From an uncultured beta proteobacterium (GTDB lineage Bacteria; Pseudomonadota; Gammaproteobacteria; Burkholderiales; Burkholderiaceae), in the NCBI GenBank assembly GCA_903875135.1, contig CAIQUZ010000062.1:1-64000 (forward strand): a stretch of 64,000 nt of DNA, read 5' to 3'. A program made the translations under genes and the position numbers. Shown here in pieces: positions 44,843-54,014 of this stretch. Positions within the stretch are counted from its first letter, which is position 1. Each line of letters opens with the position of its first letter. The notes beneath the pieces were generated by a model. It was not told the DNA's origin. It saw only the letters and a list, made by a program, of their open reading frames with translations, and did not search any database.

Positions 44843-44995
44843 ATGAGCTCCAATTTTTGGTAATAAGGTTATTATTTTTTAGCACGATTTGCAACCGAAA
44901 GAATACCATGAGTACCTTACAAGATGGTCGTTTTATAGGATAAGCCCCTAGGTTTTTTATGCAAAGTACATTTAATTGGAAATCTAGCCTTGTTC

Positions 44996-45931
44996 TTAAA
45001 AGCTCACAGCCATGCCAATCGAATAACCATTCACATCTGGTGCAAATTGATATCGAAACATCAACCGTGCACGAGTAACGAAAATATCATAATTTTTAAG
45101 GTCTAACTCAAGCCCAGTTCCGACAGATGATAAAAAATTAAAGCCTAAAGCACCGCGGTTATCCCCTAAATACTGTGTATGCGCGAATTCAAGAACGCCT
45201 CGTATCGTGTTGCCTAGAGCTGTAAACCCAGTTGGCACCCTACGACGTGACCAAAGCCCCAAACTTTGAGAGCTTGAATGCCCCTCAACATCATGCGATG
45301 AATCAAAACTGGTTAACTCAATATTGGTGTAACGAATTTCGAATTGATGTTCTCGCTCTGGCGTGAAGTCTTCATAGATCAACATGGCAGAACCACCTAG
45401 ACCATAAGCATTTAGTCGACCATTATTTAAAAAATCAAGGTTGTAGCCTGTTTTGTTGGCAATGATTCGAGAAGCAATGGATATATCACTCTCAACATGA
45501 CCCAAACTGAAGTTAAAAATGGGCCTCAATTTATAGTGGTCAGAGATTTTAAAGTCCCATCCTAGCCCTCCAGTCCCAGAGATACTATTCCAATGAACAG
45601 GAAGGCTAACTGGGGTATTAGAGGCAATCACAAATGTGGGGTCGTAGCGATTAGCTGCTATCGTGCCTTCAAAGTACAACGGAAATTCATCACTTAAAAT
45701 TCCTCCACCACCAAGTGAAGTCATCTGCAAAGATGGATTACCCACACCCTTATCATTTAAAGATAAAGAACCTGTTGTGACATCAGGCGTTAATGAGTAG
45801 CTTATGACCGTTAAAAAAGCATTTGCTCTAGCTTGCACAAAGCCATCAACAAGACTGTCCGCCCAAACGTGAGGTAAAAATAGCCCTTCCAAGATCAACA
45901 AGAAAAAAAAATATTTAAATCGCAAACTCAC
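44996..45931 (-). CDS. Outer-membrane beta-barrel protein, possible solitary autotransporter barrel
   Basis: A 311-residue exported protein with a signal peptide (about 1-24, HVWAD). After it come repeated amphipathic strands such as HQFEIRYTNIELTSF and RARLMFRYQFAP, ending in an aromatic residue (MAVSF), the usual barrel-assembly signal. The pattern resembles the solitary autotransporter barrel family; this is from memory. The start is a GTG at 45931. It sits between two Liv-type binding-protein genes on the same strand, and could be a porin for their ligands. Confidence 0.72.
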   Translation of the reverse strand: MSLRFKYFFFLLILEGLFLPHVWADSLVDGFVQARANAFLTVISYSLTPDVTTGSLSLNDKGVGNPSLQMTSLGGGGILSDEFPLYFEGTIAANRYDPTFVIASNTPVSLPVHWNSISGTGGLGWDFKISDHYKLRPIFNFSLGHVESDISIASRIIANKTGYNLDFLNNGRLNAYGLGGSAMLIYEDFTPEREHQFEIRYTNIELTSFDSSHDVEGHSSSQSLGLWSRRRVPTGFTALGNTIRGVLEFAHTQYLGDNRGALGFNFLSSVGTGLELDLKNYDIFVTRARLMFRYQFAPDVNGYSIGMAVSF

Positions 45932-46056
45932 ACCATTGACTCATTAAAATGAAATATGAATGAAAATCCTTATAGATTACAAAGGATGTAAGTCAATGAT
46001 TTTAATATAAGATCAAGGCAGATGCATTTGTATATCAACCCTATCGAATGCCAAAA

Positions 46057-46080
46057 AAAACCTGAACGAATTCAGGTTTT
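46057..46080 (-). terminator. Bidirectional terminator after the second Liv-type binding protein
   Basis: A 10-bp perfect stem (AAAACCTGAA/TTCAGGTTTT) with a CGAA loop, flanked by an A-run on one side and T-run on the other, lies 25 bp past the stop of the gene at 46105-47385 on the minus strand. Confidence 0.85.
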
Positions 46081-46104
46081 TGAGTGGCAACTTGAGTAAG
46101 GTAT

Positions 46105-47385
46105 TTATTTTTTACCTTGAGTCCCATCAAAAGGTGCAATGATGTCGCCAGATCTAAACTTGGCGGGCGCTAAGATAATTGACTTACCGGCTTTTTTAAA
46201 CTGCTCAGTATCATTACCTTCAATATTACGGTATTGAACATATAAAGCCCTTGGCGTAGCCCACTCACCATTTGCGCCAAATTTAATTTCTCCAGCAACG
46301 GTTTGAAAAGTAGTTGCATGAGTGTAATCAATCAATTTCTGTTGATCTAAACTTTGAGTTTTTTCAACGGCCTCACCTACAATTTGCATCATGGCATAGG
46401 CAAAAGGCGGGATGTAAAATCCAAGTGAATCAACGCCTTCCTTCACTGCGAGAGCTTGATAACGCTCTAAAAACTTTTCAACACCTGGGAACTTAATGGT
46501 CGGCTCTGGTACATACATCTCAAAACCAACGACATTATTCAATAACGGCCCCAACTGCTTTTTAACAGCAGCAAAAGCTGTCCCAATCATAGGGCCACCA
46601 AAGACCTGTGTTTTTAATCCAACCTCGTAGGCTGCGCGAACCATTCCGACCGTGTCTGGTGGATAGGAATTCACCATCACAATATCAGGCTTAGTTGCTG
46701 CGATCGCACGCATAATAGGAGCGTAGTCTGTCGTTGTTGGAGGGTAAGTATTGTCATAGACAACCTTTAACCCTAAACGCTTCGCATTTTTCCTGCCCCC
46801 ATCCATCGCAACTGCTGGATATTCTGCATCACCCCCAACAATAGCAATAGTTTTTGGTTTAGGATTCGCTAACATCGCGGCTTCTAAAAAAGTCCCCGTA
46901 TTATCTACCGCAGGATTAGGACCATTCGGTTGCATTTGGAAATACCCTGAGTAGTTAAAACGAGCATTTGGATCCAAACCAAATAAACAGACGTAATATA
47001 GCTTACGTTGCATAATCATGGGTAATGGAGGAACCTGCATGTTGGTTCCATAACTCCCCAGAATTAAATCGACTTTATCGGTATCTAATAATTTCGAATA
47101 AAACCCCGTGACCAGGGATGGATTAGTTTGGTCATCGTAATAAACAAACTCTACTTGACGGCCCAATAAACCACCTTTGGCATTAACATCATCTTTCCAA
47201 AGTTGCATCGTTAACAAAGCAGCTTTGCCGTTTGCGGCTAAACCACCGGTCAAGGGCATCGTAAAGCCAATCTTAATCGGGGGCTTTGATTGGGCAAGCA
47301 CCTGAGGGGGACTCAGTAGCGAAAGGCTAGTTATCCCAAGAACAATAAGTTTTAGAACAGAACGTCTGAATAAATGGTTACCCAT
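46105..47385 (-). CDS. Liv-type ABC transporter substrate-binding protein, orphan
   Basis: A 426-residue receptor of the amino-acid/amide-binding family. The leader has an FRRSVLKL sequence resembling a twin-arginine signal, cut near LAQS (residue 32). The binding domain contains IGFTMPLTGGLAANGKAA and GSYGTNMQVPPLPMIM. It has its own ribosome binding site (GGAG) and terminator and no permease genes, so it may share the nearby LivHMGF complex. It is only distantly similar to the operon's own receptor. Confidence 0.88.
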   Translation of the reverse strand: MGNHLFRRSVLKLIVLGITSLSLLSPPQVLAQSKPPIKIGFTMPLTGGLAANGKAALLTMQLWKDDVNAKGGLLGRQVEFVYYDDQTNPSLVTGFYSKLLDTDKVDLILGSYGTNMQVPPLPMIMQRKLYYVCLFGLDPNARFNYSGYFQMQPNGPNPAVDNTGTFLEAAMLANPKPKTIAIVGGDAEYPAVAMDGGRKNAKRLGLKVVYDNTYPPTTTDYAPIMRAIAATKPDIVMVNSYPPDTVGMVRAAYEVGLKTQVFGGPMIGTAFAAVKKQLGPLLNNVVGFEMYVPEPTIKFPGVEKFLERYQALAVKEGVDSLGFYIPPFAYAMMQIVGEAVEKTQSLDQQKLIDYTHATTFQTVAGEIKFGANGEWATPRALYVQYRNIEGNDTEQFKKAGKSIILAPAKFRSGDIIAPFDGTQGKK

Positions 47386-47504
47386 AATGGTAATGTCTCC
47401 ACAATGATGATTGAACCCCTAAACTAACTTGTCTAAAAAAAAGTTGCTACTAGCGAATTCCCTATTAAGGCACACCCTTACTTTTGGGTAAATTCATGAA
47501 CCTG

Positions 47505-48407
47505 TCAAATACTCGGAAAGTCATAAAGAGACGCGGGATTGTCCGTAAGAATCTTTTGGATCAATTGCGGGGTTTGAGCCCAGTGAGCTAAACGATTTAA
47601 GGCATGCCCATCATTAATCAAGTGAAAAGGCTCAATCTCCTCTTTAGATCTCTTTTTGCCGTAATGCGCCCCTGAGTGCGGCCAGTCACTTCCCCAAACC
47701 ATGCGGTTGGTATTTGCCTCTATTAACATTCGGGCCAATTGAGCCACCAAAGCGGAATCTGGGTCATCAGATACCCTTTGCGGCGCTGATAACTTCATCC
47801 AAACATTGCCTTCTTTGAGCATTTTCAGTAATTGCAATACCTTCGGTTGTTCAAGTCCATCTAGAACTGGAACTCGAGCAAAATGGTCAAGCACCACGGG
47901 AACTTCACAACTCATCATATCTTTAGCAAGTTCCGTCACCATGTGAAGGCTAGAAAAAATTTGAATATGCCAACCAAATGGCTGAATTAACTTTGCCGTC
48001 ATTTGTAATTTATTTCGGGCAAATTCAGGATCTGCAACACCAGCAGTTTCCAGATTCAGTCTTGCCCCACGAAAACCGATTTGATGCAATTTCTCTAGAT
48101 CTGGAAAAGTGATCGTTGTTTCATCAATCACGGCAACCCCGCGCGCGTTAGTGCCGATCTTTGCAATCGCATCACTTGAGCGACGATTATCTGGCCCATA
48201 GGGGCTTGGATGCACAATCACTGTCCTTTGAATCCCTAAGGATAGATGCAAATCCCGTAGTTGTTCGATCGTAGAATCATCTGGTGTATAAGTTCGTTCC
48301 GTCCAATAAGGATATTGTTCTACAGGTCCAAAAATATGGGTATGGCAATCACAAGCGCCGACCGGTAGCTGGAATTGGATTTTTTCTTGCAAAGTAGCGG
48401 ACAACAT
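47505..48407 (-). CDS. Amidohydrolase-superfamily TIM-barrel hydrolase, PDC-hydrolase-like (module A)
   Basis: A 300-residue member of the amidohydrolase_2 family. The metal motif is DCHTHIFGP (H22, H24). A histidine in VVLDHFARVP and an aspartate in VWGSDWPHSG complete the expected site. The family includes 2-pyrone-4,6-dicarboxylate lactonase (LigI) and sulfomuconolactone hydrolase, which open lactone rings. Divergent from the class II aldolase gene, with 71 bp between starts. A similar enzyme is encoded at 52114-53001. Substrate is inference. Confidence 0.88.
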   Translation of the reverse strand: MLSATLQEKIQFQLPVGACDCHTHIFGPVEQYPYWTERTYTPDDSTIEQLRDLHLSLGIQRTVIVHPSPYGPDNRRSSDAIAKIGTNARGVAVIDETTITFPDLEKLHQIGFRGARLNLETAGVADPEFARNKLQMTAKLIQPFGWHIQIFSSLHMVTELAKDMMSCEVPVVLDHFARVPVLDGLEQPKVLQLLKMLKEGNVWMKLSAPQRVSDDPDSALVAQLARMLIEANTNRMVWGSDWPHSGAHYGKKRSKEEIEPFHLINDGHALNRLAHWAQTPQLIQKILTDNPASLYDFPSI

Positions 48408-48478
48408 AAGTTCCTTAAAATAGTTAATATCGATTGATAGTAATATTAATGTATATAAAAAAATAATTGAGGAGATTC

Positions 48479-49267
48479 ATGAATTACCAAACTAATTTCC
48501 CAACCCTTCAAGGCATAGTAAGCCCAGAAGAGTGGCAAGCAAGGGTTGAACTTGCAGCATGCTATCGATTAATCGATGCCTATGAAATGACAGATCTTAT
48601 TTATAACCATATCACCGCTAAAATTCCTGGTACAGATCATCTACTGATTAATTTATATGGCTTACTGTATAAAGAAATCACTGCCTCGAGCTTGGTCAAA
48701 ATCGATCTGACAGGCAAGATTCTTTACAAACCAGATACCGACTACGGAATTAACTTATCTGGGTATGTGATTCACGGTGCCATCCATGAAGCAAGGCCAG
48801 ATGTAGGTTGTGTCATTCACACCCACACAAGAGCAGGGATGGCGATATCAGTGATGGAATGCGGACTGTTACCCATCACCCAAACCTCGATGCGGTTTGT
48901 TGACCACCTTGGTTATCATGGCTATGAAGGCCCTGCTATTGATCTGGACGAGCGTCAGCGTTTAGCGGCTGACTTAGGTCCACACAATGCCATGATTTTT
49001 AAAAATCATGGCCTGTTAAGCTGCGGCCCTAGCGTTCAGGAAGCCTTTAATACCATGTATCAACTAGAGCTATCTTGCCGAGCTCAAGTTGATGCGATGG
49101 CAGGAAATACAAAATTAGTGATTCCTGATCAAGCGGTGCTAGATAAAACCGCCAACCTTTATCAACCAGGCACCAGAAGACCTTACGGAGTATTAGAGTG
49201 GCCAGCAATGGTGCGTCTTCTTGAGGCGCAGTCAAAAACTTCCGGTTATCCACGGTTTGATGCTTAA
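48479..49267 (+). CDS. Class II aldolase/adducin-family protein (module A)
   Basis: About 262 residues. The ATG at 48479 has GAGGAG just upstream; a TTG at 48467 is less likely. Metal-binding CVIHTHTRAG and the later NHGLLSCG give the usual zinc histidines. Members cleave or decarboxylate hydroxy-keto acids, often after phosphorylation. It is clearly related to the protein at 54015-54800, sharing EEWQARV.LAACYRLI and LELSCRAQ. It is followed by a Bug gene and an SDR gene on the same strand. Confidence 0.89.
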   Translation: MNYQTNFPTLQGIVSPEEWQARVELAACYRLIDAYEMTDLIYNHITAKIPGTDHLLINLYGLLYKEITASSLVKIDLTGKILYKPDTDYGINLSGYVIHGAIHEARPDVGCVIHTHTRAGMAISVMECGLLPITQTSMRFVDHLGYHGYEGPAIDLDERQRLAADLGPHNAMIFKNHGLLSCGPSVQEAFNTMYQLELSCRAQVDAMAGNTKLVIPDQAVLDKTANLYQPGTRRPYGVLEWPAMVRLLEAQSKTSGYPRFDA

Positions 49268-49289
49268 ATAAAAACAGAAAACAGAGCCA

Positions 49290-50267
49290 ATGAAAAAAAA
49301 TAATCTCTTACCCATCCTCTTTTTCTGTATAACTTTTTTCTGTAAACTTGCCACAGCAGAATCTGTAGCAGACTATCCGAGTAAGCCGATACACATTATC
49401 GTACCAGTCGCAGCTGGTGGGAATGTGGATATTGTGGCAAGAACCCTTGGAAATGAAATGTCCAAAATCTTAGGACAAACTGTCATTATTGAGAACAAAC
49501 CAAGTTCCGCATCGATTGTTGGAACACAATACGTCGCTAAAGCAGCCCCAGATGGCTATACCTTACTGGCACATTCCAGTACATTTTTTGCAGCTCCTCT
49601 CATTTCAACAAATGCTGGTTATGACCCCGTCAAAGACTTTGCTCCTATATCTCTCACCTGTAAGGTGGCGATGTTTGTCCTCGTTCACCCCAATATTCCT
49701 GCAAAAAACATTCAAGAATTTATTCAATTAGTCAAAGCCGATCCCGGCATGGCTGCTGCCAGTAGCGGTAACGGCTCCACAGGACATATGGCTACCGAAG
49801 TATTTGCCAATCGTGCAGGGATTAAATTTACCAACATCTTTTATAAAGGTAATGCGCAAGCCATGATTGATGTATTTAGCGGCCAAGTACCGATGATGTT
49901 TGACCAAATCAGTACCGGCACTCAGAATGCTAAAAGTGGCAAACTCCGGGCGCTGGCAATTACTAGCTTAGATAGATCATCACTAATGCCTGAAGTCCCA
50001 ACCCTTGCGGAATCAGGATTTCCTGGTTATGAAGATGTTACCTTGAATTTACTGGTAGCACCAGCAGGTACACCCAAAGAAATTATTCAAAAACTCCACT
50101 CTGCTGTCGTGAAAGCACTGAATCAAATTGAATTAAAAAATCGCTTTGCAGAAAAAGGGATTGATTTAGTCACTAGCTCTACGCCAGAAGATTTGGGAAA
50201 TATAATCAAATCAGAAGTATCTCGCTTACAAAAAGTAGCGAAAGCGGCAGGAATTAAACCCGATTAA
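49290..50267 (+). CDS. Bug/TctC-family periplasmic solute-binding protein 10
   Basis: A 325-residue protein, signal peptide about 1-23 (LATAE). The ligand loop is VAAGGNVDIVAR. The GGNVDIVAR core is identical to that of Bug 11 in the facing module. Where most family members carry an ENKPGA.G stretch, this one reads ENKPSSAS, losing two glycines. Lies 22 bp after the aldolase gene and 20 bp before the SDR gene. Confidence 0.92.
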   Translation: MKKNNLLPILFFCITFFCKLATAESVADYPSKPIHIIVPVAAGGNVDIVARTLGNEMSKILGQTVIIENKPSSASIVGTQYVAKAAPDGYTLLAHSSTFFAAPLISTNAGYDPVKDFAPISLTCKVAMFVLVHPNIPAKNIQEFIQLVKADPGMAAASSGNGSTGHMATEVFANRAGIKFTNIFYKGNAQAMIDVFSGQVPMMFDQISTGTQNAKSGKLRALAITSLDRSSLMPEVPTLAESGFPGYEDVTLNLLVAPAGTPKEIIQKLHSAVVKALNQIELKNRFAEKGIDLVTSSTPEDLGNIIKSEVSRLQKVAKAAGIKPD

Positions 50268-50287
50268 TGTTGAGATTAAAATAGCTT

Positions 50288-51142
50288 ATGTTGAACCTAA
50301 ACCAGAAAAATATTTTGATTACAGGGGCTAGTTCTGGGATCGGTAAAGTGACCGCCATTGAATTAGCAAAAATGGGCGCGAATGTATTTTTAGCCGGGAG
50401 ATCGAAAGATAAGCATGAAGCCGTCATCAGAGAACTTCATGCAGTTAACCCACACGGCAATTTCACATATCTACCCCTTGAACTTGCTAATTTAGACTCT
50501 GTTCGGACTTGTGCGCAGCAATTTTTAGATTTGAATCAGCCATTACATATTTTGATCAATAACGCTGGTGTATACGGTGAAAAAGGAATTACACAACAAG
50601 GATTTGAGATGCATTTTGGCGTTAATCATCTCGGTCATTTTTTATTAACACTGTTACTCTTAGATCTGATTAAAGCTTCTGCCCCTTCGCGAATTCTCAA
50701 TATAGCCAGCGGCGCTCATCGATACGCGACCCAGTGGGATTGGAATGCATTACAAATGTCAACAAAATCCATGACAACGATGACAGAGTATGGCGTATCA
50801 AAACTATCCAATATATTATTTACTACTGAACTTGCCGAGCAATTGAAAGATAATGGAGTGTTATGTTTGGCTATTCATCCAGGCATTGTAAAAACCGATA
50901 TTTGGCGACACCTTCCTGGCGCTGCACAATCACTCATGAATATTGCCCCCATACTAACACCCTCAGAAGGTGCAAAAAATACCTTATATGGCGTCACTGA
51001 ATGTCCTGCCTTAGAGCATGGGCAATTCTTAACGAATTGCCAACGAGAAATACCATCCCCACTCGGGCAGGACCGGTTATTAGCAAAAGAACTTTGGCAA
51101 CGAAGTCTGGAGTGGACGGGCTTAAACACTACTTCGGTCTAA
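50288..51142 (+). CDS. Short-chain dehydrogenase/reductase
   Basis: A 284-residue NAD(P)-dependent oxidoreductase. The nucleotide motif is ITGASSGIG (G13-G19), followed by LINNAG and the catalytic YGVSK near residue 164. The long C-terminal half resembles retinol-dehydrogenase-like SDRs. Last gene of the aldolase-Bug-SDR run, overlapping the convergent hydroxyacid dehydrogenase gene by 14 bp. Confidence 0.9.
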   Translation: MLNLNQKNILITGASSGIGKVTAIELAKMGANVFLAGRSKDKHEAVIRELHAVNPHGNFTYLPLELANLDSVRTCAQQFLDLNQPLHILINNAGVYGEKGITQQGFEMHFGVNHLGHFLLTLLLLDLIKASAPSRILNIASGAHRYATQWDWNALQMSTKSMTTMTEYGVSKLSNILFTTELAEQLKDNGVLCLAIHPGIVKTDIWRHLPGAAQSLMNIAPILTPSEGAKNTLYGVTECPALEHGQFLTNCQREIPSPLGQDRLLAKELWQRSLEWTGLNTTSV

Positions 51143-52100
51143 CAATCCAATCGCTCTCATCAAGAGCTAGCCCATTTTCAAATAAAGCAATATTTTTAAG
51201 CCCATGCCGTATGACACTGGTGACAGCTTCTTTAACACTACCGCCTGCGTGTGGAGTAACTACAATGTTGTCTAATGCAAATAAAGGGTTATTCATATCA
51301 GGGGGCTCATGATCAAAGACATCAAGTCCTGCCCCCAAAATTTGGTGATGCATAAGTGCATGAACCAAATCACCTTCATGAATTAATTCCCCACGCGCAG
51401 TGTTGACAAGAATGGCGGAGGGCTTCATTTGGGAAAGTGTTTTTTGGTTCACAATATGATGAGTTTGTGCATTGAATGGTGCATGTAAGCTAAGCACATC
51501 ACTTTGCGCAAACAAAGTATCTTGATCTACATACACAGTATGATATTGAAGTTCATCCTCTTTGGAGGCACGCTGGCGACTATAGTAAATAACTTTTACA
51601 TTAAAGCCCGATAATTGGCTTGCCACCTTTTTGGCGATATTGCCAAAGCCAAATAATCCAACTGTTTTATCTGCCAACTGCAAGCAACTTGTTTTTAGCT
51701 CGGCATTCACCCATTGACCAGCCAAGAATGCCCTTTGTGCATACGTAAGTCTTCGCAAGGTGGCAAGCATTAACAAAATAGTATGCTCTGCAACCTGCCC
51801 CGCGTTTGCCCCATTGGTAATGGCAACTGGGATTCCCCTCAATCGCGCCGCCTCAATGTTGATTTTATCGACGCCAATTCCCCACTTTTGTATCATTTTT
51901 AATTGAGTAGCTGCTCCCATGAGCTCATCATCAAGCCATGTGGCTCCGATAAAAACATAATCAGCACCTTGCAATACCTCGCGATGGGTATCTTTATCAT
52001 TTTTTTGTGCAAACTCGATTTCAAAACCAGCAGGTAAACAGCTGATCATTTCCTGCTGCAGTGCTGGCAACGCCGGGGTTAAAAAAGCAATTTTTGGCAT
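51129..52100 (-). CDS. D-2-hydroxyacid dehydrogenase family protein
   Basis: A 323-residue NAD-dependent dehydrogenase. The coenzyme motif is GLFGFGNIAKKVA. The catalytic triad is visible as Arg in NTARGEL, Glu in FDHEPP and His in VTPHAGG. Substrates in the family include glycerate, glyoxylate, phosphoglycerate and other 2-oxo acids. Downstream of amidohydrolase B by 13 bp, at the end of the minus-strand module B. Confidence 0.9.
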   Translation of the reverse strand: MPKIAFLTPALPALQQEMISCLPAGFEIEFAQKNDKDTHREVLQGADYVFIGATWLDDELMGAATQLKMIQKWGIGVDKINIEAARLRGIPVAITNGANAGQVAEHTILLMLATLRRLTYAQRAFLAGQWVNAELKTSCLQLADKTVGLFGFGNIAKKVASQLSGFNVKVIYYSRQRASKEDELQYHTVYVDQDTLFAQSDVLSLHAPFNAQTHHIVNQKTLSQMKPSAILVNTARGELIHEGDLVHALMHHQILGAGLDVFDHEPPDMNNPLFALDNIVVTPHAGGSVKEAVTSVIRHGLKNIALFENGLALDESDWIVRPK

Positions 52101-52113
52101 AAGGTCGGATGAA

Positions 52114-53001
52114 TTAAAAGTTGTATAGCTGAGCCGGATTTTTGACTAAGACTTGCTCTCGGTCTTTTTCATTTGGTAACCAGCGCAATAATAAATTCGT
52201 CAAATCGCCATCATCTGGAACGGCTGTTTTCTCAAAATAATTGATATGCGGCCAATCACTACCCCATACAATGCGTTCCAAATTGGCCTTGATAAGTGCT
52301 CCAGCAAACCCATCAACATCGTCATAATGATGTTGATGGGCACGAATTCGATCTGCGCCTGAGATCTTAACCCAAGCTGAACCATCACTGACCATCCTAC
52401 ATAAATACTGGAAACCTGGATGATGGATACCATGCACAGTATCCATACGCCCCATATGATCAATCACCAAAGGTAAACTTAACTTGATGAGCTTTGGCGC
52501 TAACTCTTGCAGATCAGGAGCATGCACCCAAATTTGAGCATGCCAACCTCTTGCTAGCATTCTTGGCGCGATCGCTTCTAATACCTCTAGACCAACACCA
52601 TTTCGATAAACAGCCTGACCATTCTTTCGCAATAAATTAAATCGGATACCACGAACACCTAAAGCATGCCAATGGTCCAGTTCCCCATCTGTGACATCGT
52701 TGTTGCACACGACGACACCACGAAAAATTGTCGGAAATGTCTGCAAAGCCTCTAATAGGCCCCCATTGTTTGTTCCACAAACACTGGCTGTCACAAGCAC
52801 CCCTCTGGAAAATCCGATTCTTTGTAGATGCGCTAAAAAATCATGAGCTGAATACTCCCCTGGGGTATAACTTCGATCTTCACTTAATGGGTACTTTGAA
52901 AAAGGGCCAAACACATGCACGTGACTATCACAGGCCAAGGATGGTGGCGAAAATAAAATCGGCTGAACAGACGATTTAGCAGGCAGACAAATTTTACTCA
53001 T
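52114..53001 (-). CDS. Amidohydrolase-superfamily TIM-barrel hydrolase, PDC-hydrolase-like (module B)
   Basis: A 295-residue member of the same family as the product of 47505-48407. Metal motif CDSHVHVFGP (H27, H29), LVIDHMGRMD, and IVWGSDWPHIN are all conserved. The shared N-terminal layout (a short lead, the HxH motif, then YP...RSYTPGEYS) and C-terminal NPAxLYxF show paralogy. It lies 3 bp after the Bug 11 stop, within Bug, amidohydrolase and dehydrogenase genes on the minus strand. Confidence 0.88.
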   Translation of the reverse strand: MSKICLPAKSSVQPILFSPPSLACDSHVHVFGPFSKYPLSEDRSYTPGEYSAHDFLAHLQRIGFSRGVLVTASVCGTNNGGLLEALQTFPTIFRGVVVCNNDVTDGELDHWHALGVRGIRFNLLRKNGQAVYRNGVGLEVLEAIAPRMLARGWHAQIWVHAPDLQELAPKLIKLSLPLVIDHMGRMDTVHGIHHPGFQYLCRMVSDGSAWVKISGADRIRAHQHHYDDVDGFAGALIKANLERIVWGSDWPHINYFEKTAVPDDGDLTNLLLRWLPNEKDREQVLVKNPAQLYNF

Positions 53002-53004
53002 GCC

Positions 53005-53976
53005 TTACTCAGCCTTTAATTTGCCAGCTTGTGCTAGTTTTTGAGAGTTTAGTGACTCTTGATTTAATAACGCTCCCCATTCTTGAGGTGTAGATGATTT
53101 CGCAATACTACCCACACCAGTGAGCCGTATTTTATAAGCCGGATCATTCACCGCTTTGATTAAAGCCATATTTAATACTTTAATGATTTCAGGTGATGTT
53201 CCTGGGGGAGCCAATAAACCAGAGGTGGTATTTGCTTCAAGCTCAACTCGAGTAGATTCTAAAAATGTAGGTGTATTTGGAATCGAACTATCTCGATCTT
53301 TTGACAAAACTGCAAGTAACTTTAACTTTCCAGAATCAACAAAGCCTTTAGAACTCGATAATTGATCAATCATAAAGTCTAATTGCCCGCCCATCAAATC
53401 CGTCAACGCAGGGGTTGATCCTTTGTAGGGAATCACATTAAATTCAGCTCGCATCACGTCTTCGATCCTTAATACGGTTATATGGTTCGACGTTCCCAAA
53501 CCTGAGTGTCCTACAGAAATTCGACCAGGCTCTTTTTTGGCTAGGGTGATCAAGCTACTTGTGTCAGGGAAACGTTGATCATCTGCACGTACCACAATCA
53601 CTAATGGTGAAATCGCCGCCAATCCAACCGGTTGAAAATTTGATGGTTTATAAGGGGGATTTTTCATCATGTACGGCAACACGGATATGGTGTTTGTTGT
53701 AGCGAGTAATAAGGTATAACCATCAGGCTCGGCTCTAGAGACAAAAGCTGACCCAATTGAACCGCCGGCTCCAGCTCGGTTATCCACCAAGATGGATTGT
53801 CCTAAAACGTTACTCAAACTTTGAGCCACTGCTCTAGCCACAATATCCACGTTACCGCCAGGAGCAAACGGCGCAACGATTGTCAAAGGCTTATTAGGAA
53901 AACTTTGGGCACTTGCCAAAGTACATGCCGCCATCCACCCCAAAAAAGTAAGCCATTTCTTGATTAATTGAACCAT
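53005..53976 (-). CDS. Bug/TctC-family periplasmic solute-binding protein 11
   Basis: A 323-residue protein, signal peptide about 1-23 (LASAQ). The ligand loop is FAPGGNVDIVAR. The overall sequence is only moderately similar to Bug 10 despite the same loop core. Lies 38 bp downstream of aldolase B and 3 bp upstream of amidohydrolase B, in a four-gene minus-strand unit. Confidence 0.92.
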   Translation of the reverse strand: MVQLIKKWLTFLGWMAACTLASAQSFPNKPLTIVAPFAPGGNVDIVARAVAQSLSNVLGQSILVDNRAGAGGSIGSAFVSRAEPDGYTLLLATTNTISVLPYMMKNPPYKPSNFQPVGLAAISPLVIVVRADDQRFPDTSSLITLAKKEPGRISVGHSGLGTSNHITVLRIEDVMRAEFNVIPYKGSTPALTDLMGGQLDFMIDQLSSSKGFVDSGKLKLLAVLSKDRDSSIPNTPTFLESTRVELEANTTSGLLAPPGTSPEIIKVLNMALIKAVNDPAYKIRLTGVGSIAKSSTPQEWGALLNQESLNSQKLAQAGKLKAE

Positions 53977-54014
53977 ATTGCCTCCTCATTATTTTTTTAG
54001 TGTGAGACCAAACT

